From a virus, in the IMG/VR virus record IMGVR_UViG_3300007512_000127, positions 1 through 32,870 of that record: a stretch of 32,870 nucleotides of DNA. One strand, 5' to 3'. Each line of letters opens with the position of its first letter. Position 1 is the stretch's first letter. The notes beneath the pieces were generated by a model. It made no database searches, was not told where the DNA came from, and saw nothing but the letters and a program-made list of their open reading frames with translations. Shown piece after piece: positions 14,791 to 24,500 of this stretch. Made by a program: the position numbers and the translations under genes.

Positions 14791-15675
14791 TTATTGTCTT
14801 GGAAAACGGTATTTGTTGATTTCAAAGTCGATGAAACCTACATATAGTGGTACAGGTATGAATTTATCCATTTTATCTGAAATCTTAGAAACCGTAGTGT
14901 TTTGCACAAAGAAAGTGTCTGTTGAATTGTTGTTTGCAACATTCTTATAATCATATCCCGTAGGATAGGTGGATTTGATATTGCCGTATTCATCGAGGGG
15001 GGATCCGGTATAGGGGATTCCTCTAAACACCTCTTTAGAGGCGTCTGCAAAAACAGAAAGAATGCCGTCTAATTGATAAGTATTTTCCGCAAAAGCTACA
15101 GCGGTAATGTTGGAGATAGTGTTGTCTTCTCCTCCAAGGGCAAAGGGTTCGTTTGTGCTTGTAGTTGTAGAAAGAAAAACTGCAGGCGTTACCTCGTCGT
15201 ATGGAGCTACATTCGTTAATTCTCGTGTGTAACGGGCATTGAGCTTATATTTGCCTTCCATTATGAGACTTTCTTCGTTTTGGTTGGAAACATAAGTATT
15301 AAAGTTTTTTACGCTATATCCTCCGCTAATATTGGCAGTAGTGGCTACAGAACTATCAAATAGAACGCGCCCGTTGTCGTAATCAAGTAGAAGGCCGCTC
15401 GTCCCTGTTGTGTTGCCAGCTGGGTTGGTAAAGGTAACAGGGCCAGTGGGGCCATCGCCGCTAATAGAGGGGATAGTGGCATTTTGAATGCTCTTATCAT
15501 AAACCCATTGTTTGTAAGGGGAGCCAAATACTGTTTTGTTTTGAATTCGTTCGTCTGAATAGTTATAAAAGTCGGTGCCTTGGAAATTTTTGTAGGCAGA
15601 GCCTTTATCGAGCAGGAAATGGTCGAACCATAAGTAGAAGCTTGTTAAGAGTTTATGTTGATAGAGTGGTTTCAT
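14791..15675 (-). CDS. virion structural protein of the neck/tail-terminator region
   Basis: I do not recognise a family for this 294-residue protein. It starts with a helical, aromatic segment (KLLTSFYLWFDHFLLDKGSAY). It continues with Gly/Thr/Asn-rich sequence typical of beta-structured virion proteins (LLLDYDNGRVLFDSS, NISGGYSVKNFNTYVSN) and ends FIDFEINKYRFPRQ. It overlaps the upstream neck gene by ATGA and precedes the tube-like gene. This is where siphoviruses usually encode the tail terminator, although it is longer than most of those. No catalytic residues or membrane segments are seen. A structural role is likely; the specific role is not established. Confidence 0.45.
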   Translation of the reverse strand: MKPLYQHKLLTSFYLWFDHFLLDKGSAYKNFQGTDFYNYSDERIQNKTVFGSPYKQWVYDKSIQNATIPSISGDGPTGPVTFTNPAGNTTGTSGLLLDYDNGRVLFDSSVATTANISGGYSVKNFNTYVSNQNEESLIMEGKYKLNARYTRELTNVAPYDEVTPAVFLSTTTSTNEPFALGGEDNTISNITAVAFAENTYQLDGILSVFADASKEVFRGIPYTGSPLDEYGNIKSTYPTGYDYKNVANNNSTDTFFVQNTTVSKISDKMDKFIPVPLYVGFIDFEINKYRFPRQ

Positions 15676-16277
15676 GTGATGGTTTCTTTTTCGATTTTTC
15701 TGATCTCTTTATAATAATTGTTAAGCAAAGAACTTAAATAAGATGTATTGCTAAACTTGCCTGCGCGAAGCCTTCCTTTTACTTGGACAGCTCCTCCTGA
15801 GCGGGAGCGAGCAGAATCTTGGTATAGATATCTACCTAAACCTGAGATGCCCGTTTCGATGCCTTTTGCCCAACTGCGACCTGTCGCCCATGGCATCGGA
15901 GTAACCTTAAAGAGTTCGGAGGCAGTAGGAACTGTAATGTTAATAGTGGTGCGACTCTTAGTGTGGTGGTATCTTATTTCATATTTTTCTAACAATGTAC
16001 GTACAATAGCTAAGGGCTTTTCTCCGCTACTAAACCCTATATAGGTAAAAAGGTTGCCTATTCCTCCAAGGGTGCCGCTTAAATTACCAGCACTAGCTCC
16101 TCCTTCTATTTCTGCGGTCACAGGGTGTTTTTCAAAACTTTTTAATAGATTTTGTTGAGCTGATTTTACTTTTTTTTCGATAGCCTGTTTAATCCCTCTG
16201 GTATAAGACGCTTCGCGAGGCACAGCATTCTGTATCTCTTTGAGCGTTTTACGGGTAACGGATTTTGCGATAGGCAT
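15672..16277 (-). CDS. putative tail-completion/neck protein (HK97 gp10-like position)
   Basis: At 201 residues it begins with a basic helical segment (SVTRKTLKEIQNAVPREAS, then AIEKKVKSAQQNLLKSFEKHP). A Gly-rich turn region follows (GGASAGNLSGTLGGIGNLFTYIGF), then a beta-rich part with TINITVPTASEL and PWATGRSWAKGIETGISG, and a basic helical C-terminus. Helix-then-beta with N-terminal lysines is reminiscent of HK97 gp10-type tail-completion proteins. The location between the head-closure candidate and the tube agrees. ATGA overlap with the next gene suggests coupled translation. The family call is tentative. Confidence 0.42.
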   Translation of the reverse strand: MPIAKSVTRKTLKEIQNAVPREASYTRGIKQAIEKKVKSAQQNLLKSFEKHPVTAEIEGGASAGNLSGTLGGIGNLFTYIGFSSGEKPLAIVRTLLEKYEIRYHHTKSRTTINITVPTASELFKVTPMPWATGRSWAKGIETGISGLGRYLYQDSARSRSGGAVQVKGRLRAGKFSNTSYLSSLLNNYYKEIRKIEKETIT

Positions 16278-16278
16278 A

Positions 16279-16731
16279 TTAACTAACTGATTTAAGGTAG
16301 ATGGTGTAAAATTTCACTCCAAAAACTCCGTGCGCACGAAAGTCGCTATCGATTGCAAATTTTTGACTATCAAATTCTATTCGTTTAGCTTCTGACACCG
16401 TAGCATAATCAGCAGCTTTGAATATCATTCTTACCTCTCCTTCAGGCAAAAAGATTTTAAGCTGGGAATTGGACTGGCTGTTTGCGAAATAATCTTCAGT
16501 ATAATTTTTTCCATATAGCAATCTGGCGGACACAGTCGAAGATTGAGGTGTATAAGTTATAGGTGTGGTTGCGCCTGCGTTGCCATAAATAGTATTATAA
16601 GACTGACTGGGAGAAGATACCGTAACTATCGCGTCTTTGTAAACTGTGACGTCTCGTGCGAAGGTATCGTGCAGATCGTCCATTGCGTTATTACAGGTTG
16701 TTTTTTCTGCATCTGTTAAAAGGCTTGCCAT
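16279..16731 (-). CDS. putative head-closure/head-tail joining protein
   Basis: This is the first gene of the minus-strand island. ATG 16731 gives 150 residues. A GTG at 16746 is in frame but coincides with the GTGTA box, so ATG is preferred. The protein has an N-terminal helix (LLTDAEKTTCNNAMDDLHDTFARDVTVYKD) and then beta strands ending FDSQKFAIDSDFRAHGVFGVK and YTIYLKSV. This pattern of compact strands with a final 'drive/recast to standard coordinate' strand pair is like head-tail joining proteins (SPP1 gp16 type). The overall gene order of the island supports a neck role. Sequence evidence for the family itself is weak. Confidence 0.42.
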   Translation of the reverse strand: MASLLTDAEKTTCNNAMDDLHDTFARDVTVYKDAIVTVSSPSQSYNTIYGNAGATTPITYTPQSSTVSARLLYGKNYTEDYFANSQSNSQLKIFLPEGEVRMIFKAADYATVSEAKRIEFDSQKFAIDSDFRAHGVFGVKFYTIYLKSVS

Positions 16732-16737
16732 ACTATT

Positions 16738-16748
16738 TATATACACTT
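16738..16748 (-). promoter_or_regulatory. AAGTGTA box upstream of the minus-strand island
   Basis: On the minus strand AAGTGTATATA has GTGTA at 16746-16742, 15 bases before ATG 16731. It is preceded by a long A/T-rich run and there is no Shine-Dalgarno. Having the same box on the opposite strand, at the head of the opposite operon, supports a directional transcription signal. Confidence 0.55.
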
Positions 16749-16798
16749 TTTAATTTTTTTTTAGAAAAAACTTATTTTAAAAGCATTATTTATAAGAT

Positions 16799-17545
16799 AT
16801 GAAGTCTATTTATAGTTTTACCGTCAATACTACCGAAGAAGTAGAGGAAAAGACAAAAGAAAAGCGAAAAAATGAAGAAACAGGGGCTGAGGAAGAAATT
16901 GAGGTTTCTAAAAAAATAGAAAAAGAAATTCCTCACGAAATTTTCATAAAACAGCCTAGTCGAAGGCAGCTAGAGGAAGCGGACATGGAGTATTCTATTG
17001 AAATCAGCCGTTGTATCAAAAAAGGAATTCTAACAAAGGCTATGCTTGCTAAAAAATATTCTGATACAGGGGGAATTTTAACGGAAAAAGACGCCAATCG
17101 TCTGGTTGATCTTTATAGCCAGTTAGCAGATCTAGAGATGGAAATGGCCAAAAGCGGGACCCATCCCACTGACGATACAAAAAAAGCTAAAGGTCTGGGA
17201 GGTAAGTTGGCTATGACGAGGAGAGAAATTGTTGATTTGGAATCTGCCTACCAAAGCCTTTTTAACCATACAGCAGACATTAAAGCTCAAAACAGGGTGA
17301 TTTTATGGTATATGGTTACGTTGGCGCATATCCAAAAAGAAGGGGTTGAGAAACCGGTGCCGCTTTTTGATGGTAAAGAATTTGAAGATCGCATTGATTC
17401 TTATTATGATCAAGACGAAAAAGAGGACAAACTTTTTAGGGCATTTTCTTCTAAGCTGGCAGCTATTATAAGTTATTGGTATTTTAGCGAAAAACCAACT
17501 CAAAAAGAATTTGATGATATAATTGATGACCTCGCATCCAACTAA
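16799..17545 (+). CDS. putative tail-assembly chaperone, first of a pair
   Basis: This 248-residue, highly charged and helical protein has no enzyme motif. It begins with strand-like MKSIYSFTVNTTEEVEEK and a Glu/Lys-rich loop, then IPHEIFIKQPSRRQLEEAD followed by long helices. It resembles the next protein in outline: an 'IF.VK..S...' strand, then an acidic helix, then 'T..D' and a long helix. The pair directly precedes the tape measure, where lambda-type siphoviruses encode the G and GT tail-assembly chaperones. The upstream region is very AT-rich, with no GTGTA box and no clear Shine-Dalgarno, and is divergent from the neck island. Function is inferred from position, overlap and composition. 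Confidence 0.45.
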   Translation: MKSIYSFTVNTTEEVEEKTKEKRKNEETGAEEEIEVSKKIEKEIPHEIFIKQPSRRQLEEADMEYSIEISRCIKKGILTKAMLAKKYSDTGGILTEKDANRLVDLYSQLADLEMEMAKSGTHPTDDTKKAKGLGGKLAMTRREIVDLESAYQSLFNHTADIKAQNRVILWYMVTLAHIQKEGVEKPVPLFDGKEFEDRIDSYYDQDEKEDKLFRAFSSKLAAIISYWYFSEKPTQKEFDDIIDDLASN

Positions 17546-18515
17546 AGTTAACTTTAGGTATTTATTTAAGGATATTGTTAATGGTTTTTCTGAAGTAGAG
17601 TTTAAAGGGCGCATTTTTTACGTTAAACATCTTTCCTCTTTAGATCAGGTAGACCTAGAAGAGCTAGAGGAGAGTTTTTACGCGGAAGCCAAGAAGAGGG
17701 GGCTTCCTACCGAAGAGGAAATCTTAGCGCGACTTCGAGAAGAGGAAATGTGGACAGACGCTGATGATGCGGAAATCTCAAAAACAGAAGCGTATATAGC
17801 GAGCCTACAACAAACTCGAAAACAGCTTTATCTTAAAACACAAATAGAAGATAATGCTAAGGAGGCTGAAAAAGCAAAACAGAACCTAGGCGAATTGTTA
17901 TTAGTTAAAACTAATTTAATAGGCCAAAGCTGCGAAACGCACTCTAAAAGACGTACGAGTGACCATTATATCCTCAAGTCTTTTTATGAAGACAAGGAGC
18001 TGCAAGTGCCTCATTTTTCAGAAGAACGGGTTGATGAACTAGGGAAGGATGAATTATTGGAAATAGTGATTAAATATAATGATAAAATTTTATGTTTAAG
18101 TGACGAAAACATCCAGCGTATTGTCTTGCAAGATTTTTATAGCGCTTATTTTCCTTTTTCAGATAATGTGATGAATTTTTATAATAAGCCGCTATTTAAT
18201 CTTTCACTTAATCAAGTTAAGCTTATTGTTTTCACTAGGATGTTTAAGAATATATTTGAAGGCTACCCCAAGATGCCAGATGATATTAAAAAGGATCCTA
18301 TGAAAATTATTGATTATGTAAATGCTCAAGATAAAGCTAAAGATGTGGTAGATAATTTAGACAAAGACGGTGCTTCTACTGTAATGGGAGCCACAAAGGA
18401 AGATTATGAGTATTTAGGTTATAAGGAAAATCCACAAGGTCGCTCATTGAGCGATATGCTAAAAGCAAAAGGAGGTCGTATGGATATGAAAGATTTGATG
18501 GAAACCATGACATAG
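17526..18515 (+). CDS. putative tail-assembly chaperone, second of a pair
   Basis: From ATG 17526 the protein has 329 residues (a TTG directly before it, at 17523, is in frame). It overlaps the previous gene by 20 bases. It opens with FRYLFKDIVNGFSEVEFKG, then IFYVKHLSSLDQVDLEELEE and an acidic helical region (about 45-120). A helical middle follows, and the C-terminus is charged (GRSLSDMLKAKGGRMDMKDLME). The frame is closed by a TAA immediately upstream (17520-17522), so any ribosomal frameshift into it from the previous gene would have to occur within 17523-17545. I see no slippery heptamer there, so re-initiation is the simpler reading. The family is not recognised; the role follows from its place before the tape measure. 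Confidence 0.45.
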   Translation: MTSHPTKVNFRYLFKDIVNGFSEVEFKGRIFYVKHLSSLDQVDLEELEESFYAEAKKRGLPTEEEILARLREEEMWTDADDAEISKTEAYIASLQQTRKQLYLKTQIEDNAKEAEKAKQNLGELLLVKTNLIGQSCETHSKRRTSDHYILKSFYEDKELQVPHFSEERVDELGKDELLEIVIKYNDKILCLSDENIQRIVLQDFYSAYFPFSDNVMNFYNKPLFNLSLNQVKLIVFTRMFKNIFEGYPKMPDDIKKDPMKIIDYVNAQDKAKDVVDNLDKDGASTVMGATKEDYEYLGYKENPQGRSLSDMLKAKGGRMDMKDLMETMT

Positions 18516-18535
18516 GCCGCACAAATATTTGAAAA

Positions 18536-18546
18536 AAGTGTATATT
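18536..18546 (+). promoter_or_regulatory. AAGTGTA box upstream of the tape-measure gene
   Basis: AAGTGTATATT lies in the short gap before the tape measure. GTGTA (18538-18542) is 26 bases before ATG 18564, the widest spacing of the set. It follows a poly-A run (GAAAAAAG), as several of the other boxes do. There is no Shine-Dalgarno. Confidence 0.48.
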
Positions 18547-18563
18547 TTATTAAATAGCGCACT

Positions 18564-21500
18564 ATGATCAAACTCGACGCCGTAATCAATGACAAAAAAC
18601 TTTTGGCTTCTATTCAAAAGGGAGTGGATGTATTTAATCGCTCGACGGCTGGTAAAAGCAAATTAAATTTAAAAATCAACGAAAAAGGGTTTCGTCAACC
18701 CTTGGGGCGTATCACCGGGGATTTGGACAAATTTGAATCTGCCCTTGCGGCATCCAATGCTCGTGTTATTGCGTTTGGAGCTTCTACCGCAGTCATAGGA
18801 GGAGTGACGAGAGCCTTCAAAGAACTTGCAGCGACCACCGTTAACGTACAAAAACAATTTGCTGATATAAATCGTATCCTTAATGTTAGTAATAAGGAAT
18901 TTGATACGTTTTCAAATAGTTTGTTTAACATTGGCAAGAAGACCGCAACGACTTTTGATGATGCGGCGAAGGCAGCTCTAGAGTTTGCTCGTCAAGGCCT
19001 AGGGATGAATGAGACCTTGAAACGCACCTCTGATGCATTGACTTTGGTCCGTTTGACAGGAGTGAATGCAGATAAGGCGGTAAGCGCCCTGACAGCTACG
19101 GTTAATGCTTTTCAGCAAAGCTCCTTAACTACCACGCAAGCTCTCAACAAGTTTGTTGCTGTAGAAACAAAGTTCGCTGTTTCCGCTAAAGATTTGATGG
19201 AGGGTTTGGGGCGTGTTGGTTCTGCTGCGGTAGATGCAAAGGTAGACTTCGATGAGCTGAATGCCATGATCGCTGCTGTTCAGCAACAAACCGGACGAGG
19301 TGGGGCTGTTATAGGTAATGCTCTTAAAACTATTTTTACGAGGCTGCAACGAAGGGACACCTTAACTGCATTAGAGCAGTTTAATGTGGAAGTACAGGAT
19401 ATGCAGGGCAATATTTTGCCAGCTATGACTATTTTGCAAAACTTTTCGAAGGCATACAAAACCTTGACTGACGCAAACAAGGCTTATCTTCGAGAACAAG
19501 TAGCGGGTGTTTTTCAGGCTAACATTTTGTCCGCTATAGTTAAAGATATTAATAGCGACTTTCAGGTATATAACAGGGCGCTAACAACTTCTACCGAGGC
19601 TACTAATGAGGCCGCTAATGCCAACGCCCGCTTAAACCAAACAATAAGCGCTCTATTGTCACAAACAGGAACCGACCTAATTCGATTACAAGAAAATATT
19701 GGCAAGATTACTTTTGAGCCTATAGCTCGTGCCATTCTAGGGCCTTTTAGGGATATTGTTGCGAATATTAATTCTCTTCTTGATGGCGAGGGTATGGGAA
19801 GCGACTTTGCCAACGGTCTTCTCAAAGGTATTAGAAATATTATAGCGGGGCCCGGGCTTGTTGCGGCTATAGCTGTAATTGGTAAAATTTTTATTACTAC
19901 TGCTGGTTATATCACAAAAGCAATACCTACCCTTGTCGGTATTACTACTGAAAAACAAAAACAAGCAAACTTACAAGCCACGATAGACGCCCTGCTTAGA
20001 AGCGATGAGAATTTATCGAAATTAATTGCCCAACACGAAGGGAACGCTGCGAAACAAGCCGGGATACTAGCAGGTCACGCAAGGGCGCAAGAAAAAGCAT
20101 TCAAAGCATCCGCTACCTCCACAAGCCTAATTGCTACTAATTTGCGGATGGCAGGCATGACCACCAATAAGGCAGGTTCTATTGTTCCTACTGGTCGCAG
20201 AGGTGCACGTGGATATGTGCCCGGTTTTGCGGGAGAGGCGGCAGATATTCGTCGAGGAGTGGGAGGAGTTAGTTCGGGGGCGCGTCCGGTGCATATTCCT
20301 AATTTTGCGTTTGGAGGGGGGCAGCGGGGTAGTATGGTAGCCAATACTGGAGAGTATATGGTTCCTAATTTTAGGGGTGGTGGTTCTGCTATTTTTAATC
20401 CAGCTATGGTGCGCGCTAATGGAGGTTTGCCTCAAGGGGCAAAAAGAATTACGGCTGCGCAGGGGTATGTACCTAATTTTGCGGCGCCTGCCGCTTATAC
20501 AGCGGGCATGCAAATAATTAGCGCAGGAAAAAGTGGCGGTAGTTTGGCAGGATGGAATACCCATAGAGATGCTTTGGTTGCTTCAGGTCACCATTCATAT
20601 GCAAAAAAACTCCAAGCGGCTAGGGATAAAATCCAAGCTAAAAGAGGGGCCGCTCAAACCAAAGCCAAAACTAAAGATCTCTACTCCATACCTGCTTCAG
20701 AGATAGGAATCGGAGCTCTAACAGGGTACCAATCAGGGGCAGATACCCAAAGTCCGCGTTCTTCGTTTTCGGTACTATTAGCATCTAAAGATACTGGGAA
20801 AGTGGCTGACCCTACTTTGTTGAAGTTCATGAAAGCTCATCAACACAAATCTTTACAAATTAGCAAGCTGCCTGTTGCCGGGATCAATAAATCCAACCAA
20901 GGGCAAACTGAAGCAGAGTTAGAACAGCACTTTTCTTCTACTTTGAATGATTTTATGTTACCTGCCCTTAATGACTATAGTGCAAGTATATTTAAGTCAG
21001 TATTAGGGGACGATGGCAAAAGTTTTATTAAGGAACTTAAAAACAATAAGCAGCGCGTTTTTTCCACTTCCACCGAAGGGGGTATTTTTGAGAGCGCCAT
21101 ATCTTTAGCAAGCCGAAACGCCAAAGCTTTTGGTGGAAGCGATTCGGCTCGTTTTGATTTTGAAGAAGCTGGTCATATGTCCGGTACTTTGCGGGATACT
21201 TTTTTTGCCACTTGGCCGTGGATAACTCGTGCAGACGCAAAGCGCTCTGACAAGTCGGAAAATATCCGCAGCCTCCTTGGAAAGTCTTTAGGAACCCCAG
21301 AGACAGCAAAGTCGATTAAAAACTTTATGGCCGGAGATATTTCGGCGTGGCAAAAACAACGTCGTTCTCGGGCACGGACAGCACGGGCAGCAGGCGGTTA
21401 TATCCCTAACTTTGCAGGGGGTTTAGGAGCTGCGCTACAGCGAGAAAAAGCAGCAGGCGTTCCTTCTTCTGCAATTAGAGTCAACAGTTCTCCTCGCTTC

Positions 21501-24500
21501 CAATCTCCAGTAAACCCTGCGGGTTTAGCTGTTACAAATACTATTGATGAGCCGAGAGGGTTACGAGATGTTCCTAATTTTGCAGACACTGATATTGTGG
21601 CAAGATCCGGAGGGCAGGCTGCATTGTTGGGGATGCCGGGATTAGACAAAAGAGGAAAATGGGCTGCTTCTTTTAATAAAGTGCTCGCTGGAGCTGCTGA
21701 CGATTGGGCGAACAACCGAACAACCACAACAGAATTTACTGATAGACTTAAAAGTTTAAGCAATCAATATGGTGTCACCGGAGACGCACAAAAGACAGTT
21801 ATTAAAAACACCAAAGCTCTCGGAAAACAATTAAGACCCGGAGGTGGTATGGCGGGTATGATGGCTATGATGATGGTGCCTATGGCGGGAGGTATGATTG
21901 AACAAGGAGTAGGGGGTCGCACAGGTTCAGCAATCAGTGGCGGCCTAACAGGGGGCGTAACAGGGGGATGGTTAGGTGGTATGGCAGGGGCGGCAGCAGG
22001 TGCCAAGTTGGGTGGAGCTATGGGTGCGTCGGGAGGCCCAGTTGGAATTGGAGTAGGCATTACCGTGGGAACATTGGCGGGAGTCATGACCTCATTGGAG
22101 GCTACTGCTGCGAGTGCGCAATCGTTGAGTGGTGAGCTACAAACTCTAACTGGACAAATTCAGTCCAATGGAAAAGCTGCTATGGAGTATATTCAGGCGC
22201 AAAAAGATTTGACTGCTGCGGCTACTGAAGATGAGTTGACAGCTGCGTCTAACAGGGCTGCGATTGCCCTTGAGGGTATCAGCGATACAGATTTAGCTGA
22301 ACAGTTCGCTGCAGCTGGGAAGAATGTTGATGAGTTAACCAATAGTTTAGAGCGGTGGAGCGGTCGGCAGGCCATAACAGCAAAAATGAAAGGAGCTCAA
22401 GCGGGACTTTTGGGTGTTGCGGAGCAAGGTTTTGAGGATGATGTAGAGAGGCTGCTGGCAATTCCGAAGGAGAAGGACAGGGAAGCGGCAATAAACAGAA
22501 AGATGAAGGGAGCCACGAGGGGTTTAATGAAGCTTTTTATGGATCCAGCGCTTTTTGGCCGTACTGGAAAGGATGCTGTAGGCGCGGAACCTGAGGATGT
22601 GCGCAAGTTTTTTAAGAATCTTTTTAAGGAGGGAGGAGATACAACTGGCTGGAGCGTATGGGGTAGGTTAAACGAATCGGAGCTCAGGGATCACCTTGAA
22701 AAATCTTTTGGTGATAAGGGTATGAGTGGTGAGATGATAGCCCAGATGGCCGCTGTTCTTGAGGCTATTGATCCGGGGTTTTGGGAATATCAAGCTCAGG
22801 ATGCATTGATAAAATTCGTCAGAGGAGGGGAATTAGCTGACTTTTATGGCGACATGTTTGGTGCCGCTCGTGATGTCGTGGAGAAGAATAGAGGGAACAT
22901 TGTTACCGCAGCTAACTATACCCGTGATTTTGAAAAATTATTAGAGAGCATCAATGACTCCGTCCTCCTTTACACTCAGGACTTAGCAATCATAGCGCGG
23001 GAAACGGCTATACGTGACGCTACCCTTACTGCGCGCAAAGGATTCCTTGGGTTTCGAGGAGGTCGATCTAATTTAGCAGAAGCAAGGGGAGTAAGCGCTG
23101 CCAATTTTGCTGGCAGGCGACAAGCACTCGATCGTAATATATTTAACGAAAACCGAGGATCGATAACCGCTAATCTGAAAAAAGTTTTTAAGACTCCCGA
23201 AGGGTTACGAGGTGGTTTTCAGGATGTGTTTTTTGGGCCGGGAGGTTTTACACAAGGAGGTGCCGCCGGAGGCATCAATAAACTTAAGTCAATGCTTGAG
23301 AGCGGAGAGGTGCTTGAGTTGGCACCGGATGCCGTGGAAGGTATGGCCACTTTGGTTACCACACTCGAAGCAGCCTATGCTAAAGGACTTGAGGCTATTG
23401 AAAAAGACGAAAAGGTTCAAGAAATAAAATTCAGAGCTGAAGAGCTGCGGGCTCGTGTTACTGAGGAACAGTTTCGTTTGGCTCTTCTTGAGGAAAAAAA
23501 TATCAACGCGGAAAAGATGAGTATGGAGAAAGCTCGCGGAGATTTTCAGCTTTTTAAAATGCGTCAGAAGAGGTCCGTTGAGTCGCCCGAGGCAATGTTT
23601 GGCCTTACTCCAATGGAACAAACTCTCAAAAGACAAGCGGCTGATACTAATATTTTTAACCGACAAAGAGGCCTTGACCAAAAACAACGGTTGAGCGATG
23701 CGCGACAAAAATTTATTGAAACAAAAACTCAGGTTGCTTTAGATACTACAACAGGCAAATTAGTGGATGTGAACTTGCGTTTGGAAGGGGCTATTAATGC
23801 CCTTAATGCCACACTAAATGGAACCCCAACGCTACCTCCAACGGGGGTAAGTGGTCCTAGCGCACATAAAAAACCTACTTTTGGTAAGTCTATCGCTAAA
23901 GAAGACGTTGAAGTTACTCTTGGTCCATTAGGTGACGATCCTTCTATATTTGACGTACTTGGTAGTTGGGCGAAGGGTAACATAGAAGCCGTAAAACAAC
24001 AAGTGCAACGAAAATCTCAAAAAGAAGCTTATATAAAAGATAAAATCAGCGCGATTAAGAAAAGTAACGCGCTCGGTGCGAATAATCCGGAGATGCTTGA
24101 GCGAGCTAGAGGCCATTTTGGTCGAGAATTTGAAGCGGCGAACCCTGTGCTCACTGCTGATAAAGCAGTAAAAGAGACCCCTGTGCTCACTATTGATAAA
24201 GTAGTAAAAGAGACAGAACAGCGGTTGAAAGAAACTTCCGTTGCCTCCGCAGCTGCAGCTCCTTCCCATCTGATGGATACCACGGGATACCACCCTCTTT
24301 TGTCGGCACAAGTGGGAGCGGGATTCAATGTTGAAAACTACAAGTTAACCAGCGACGAGCTTAAGTTTATTAATCAGCAGACACAGGAGATCAATCAAGC
24401 TGTCATGGCGGGAAATGAAGAGGGAGCAATAGCCTTGGCCCGTGCAAGACAAAGCGCGGCCGCGGTATTTGATTTAGGTAACCAAACTGATAAAGCGGCA

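Noticed and set aside
16301-16312. GTGTAAAATTT match on the plus strand
   Set aside because: It lies inside a minus-strand gene with no plus-strand start downstream, so it is taken as a chance match. GTGTA alone is frequent.
17500-17550. Programmed frameshift between the two chaperone-position genes
   Set aside because: I saw no slippery heptamer or clear downstream structure, and the second frame is closed just upstream at 17520-17522.
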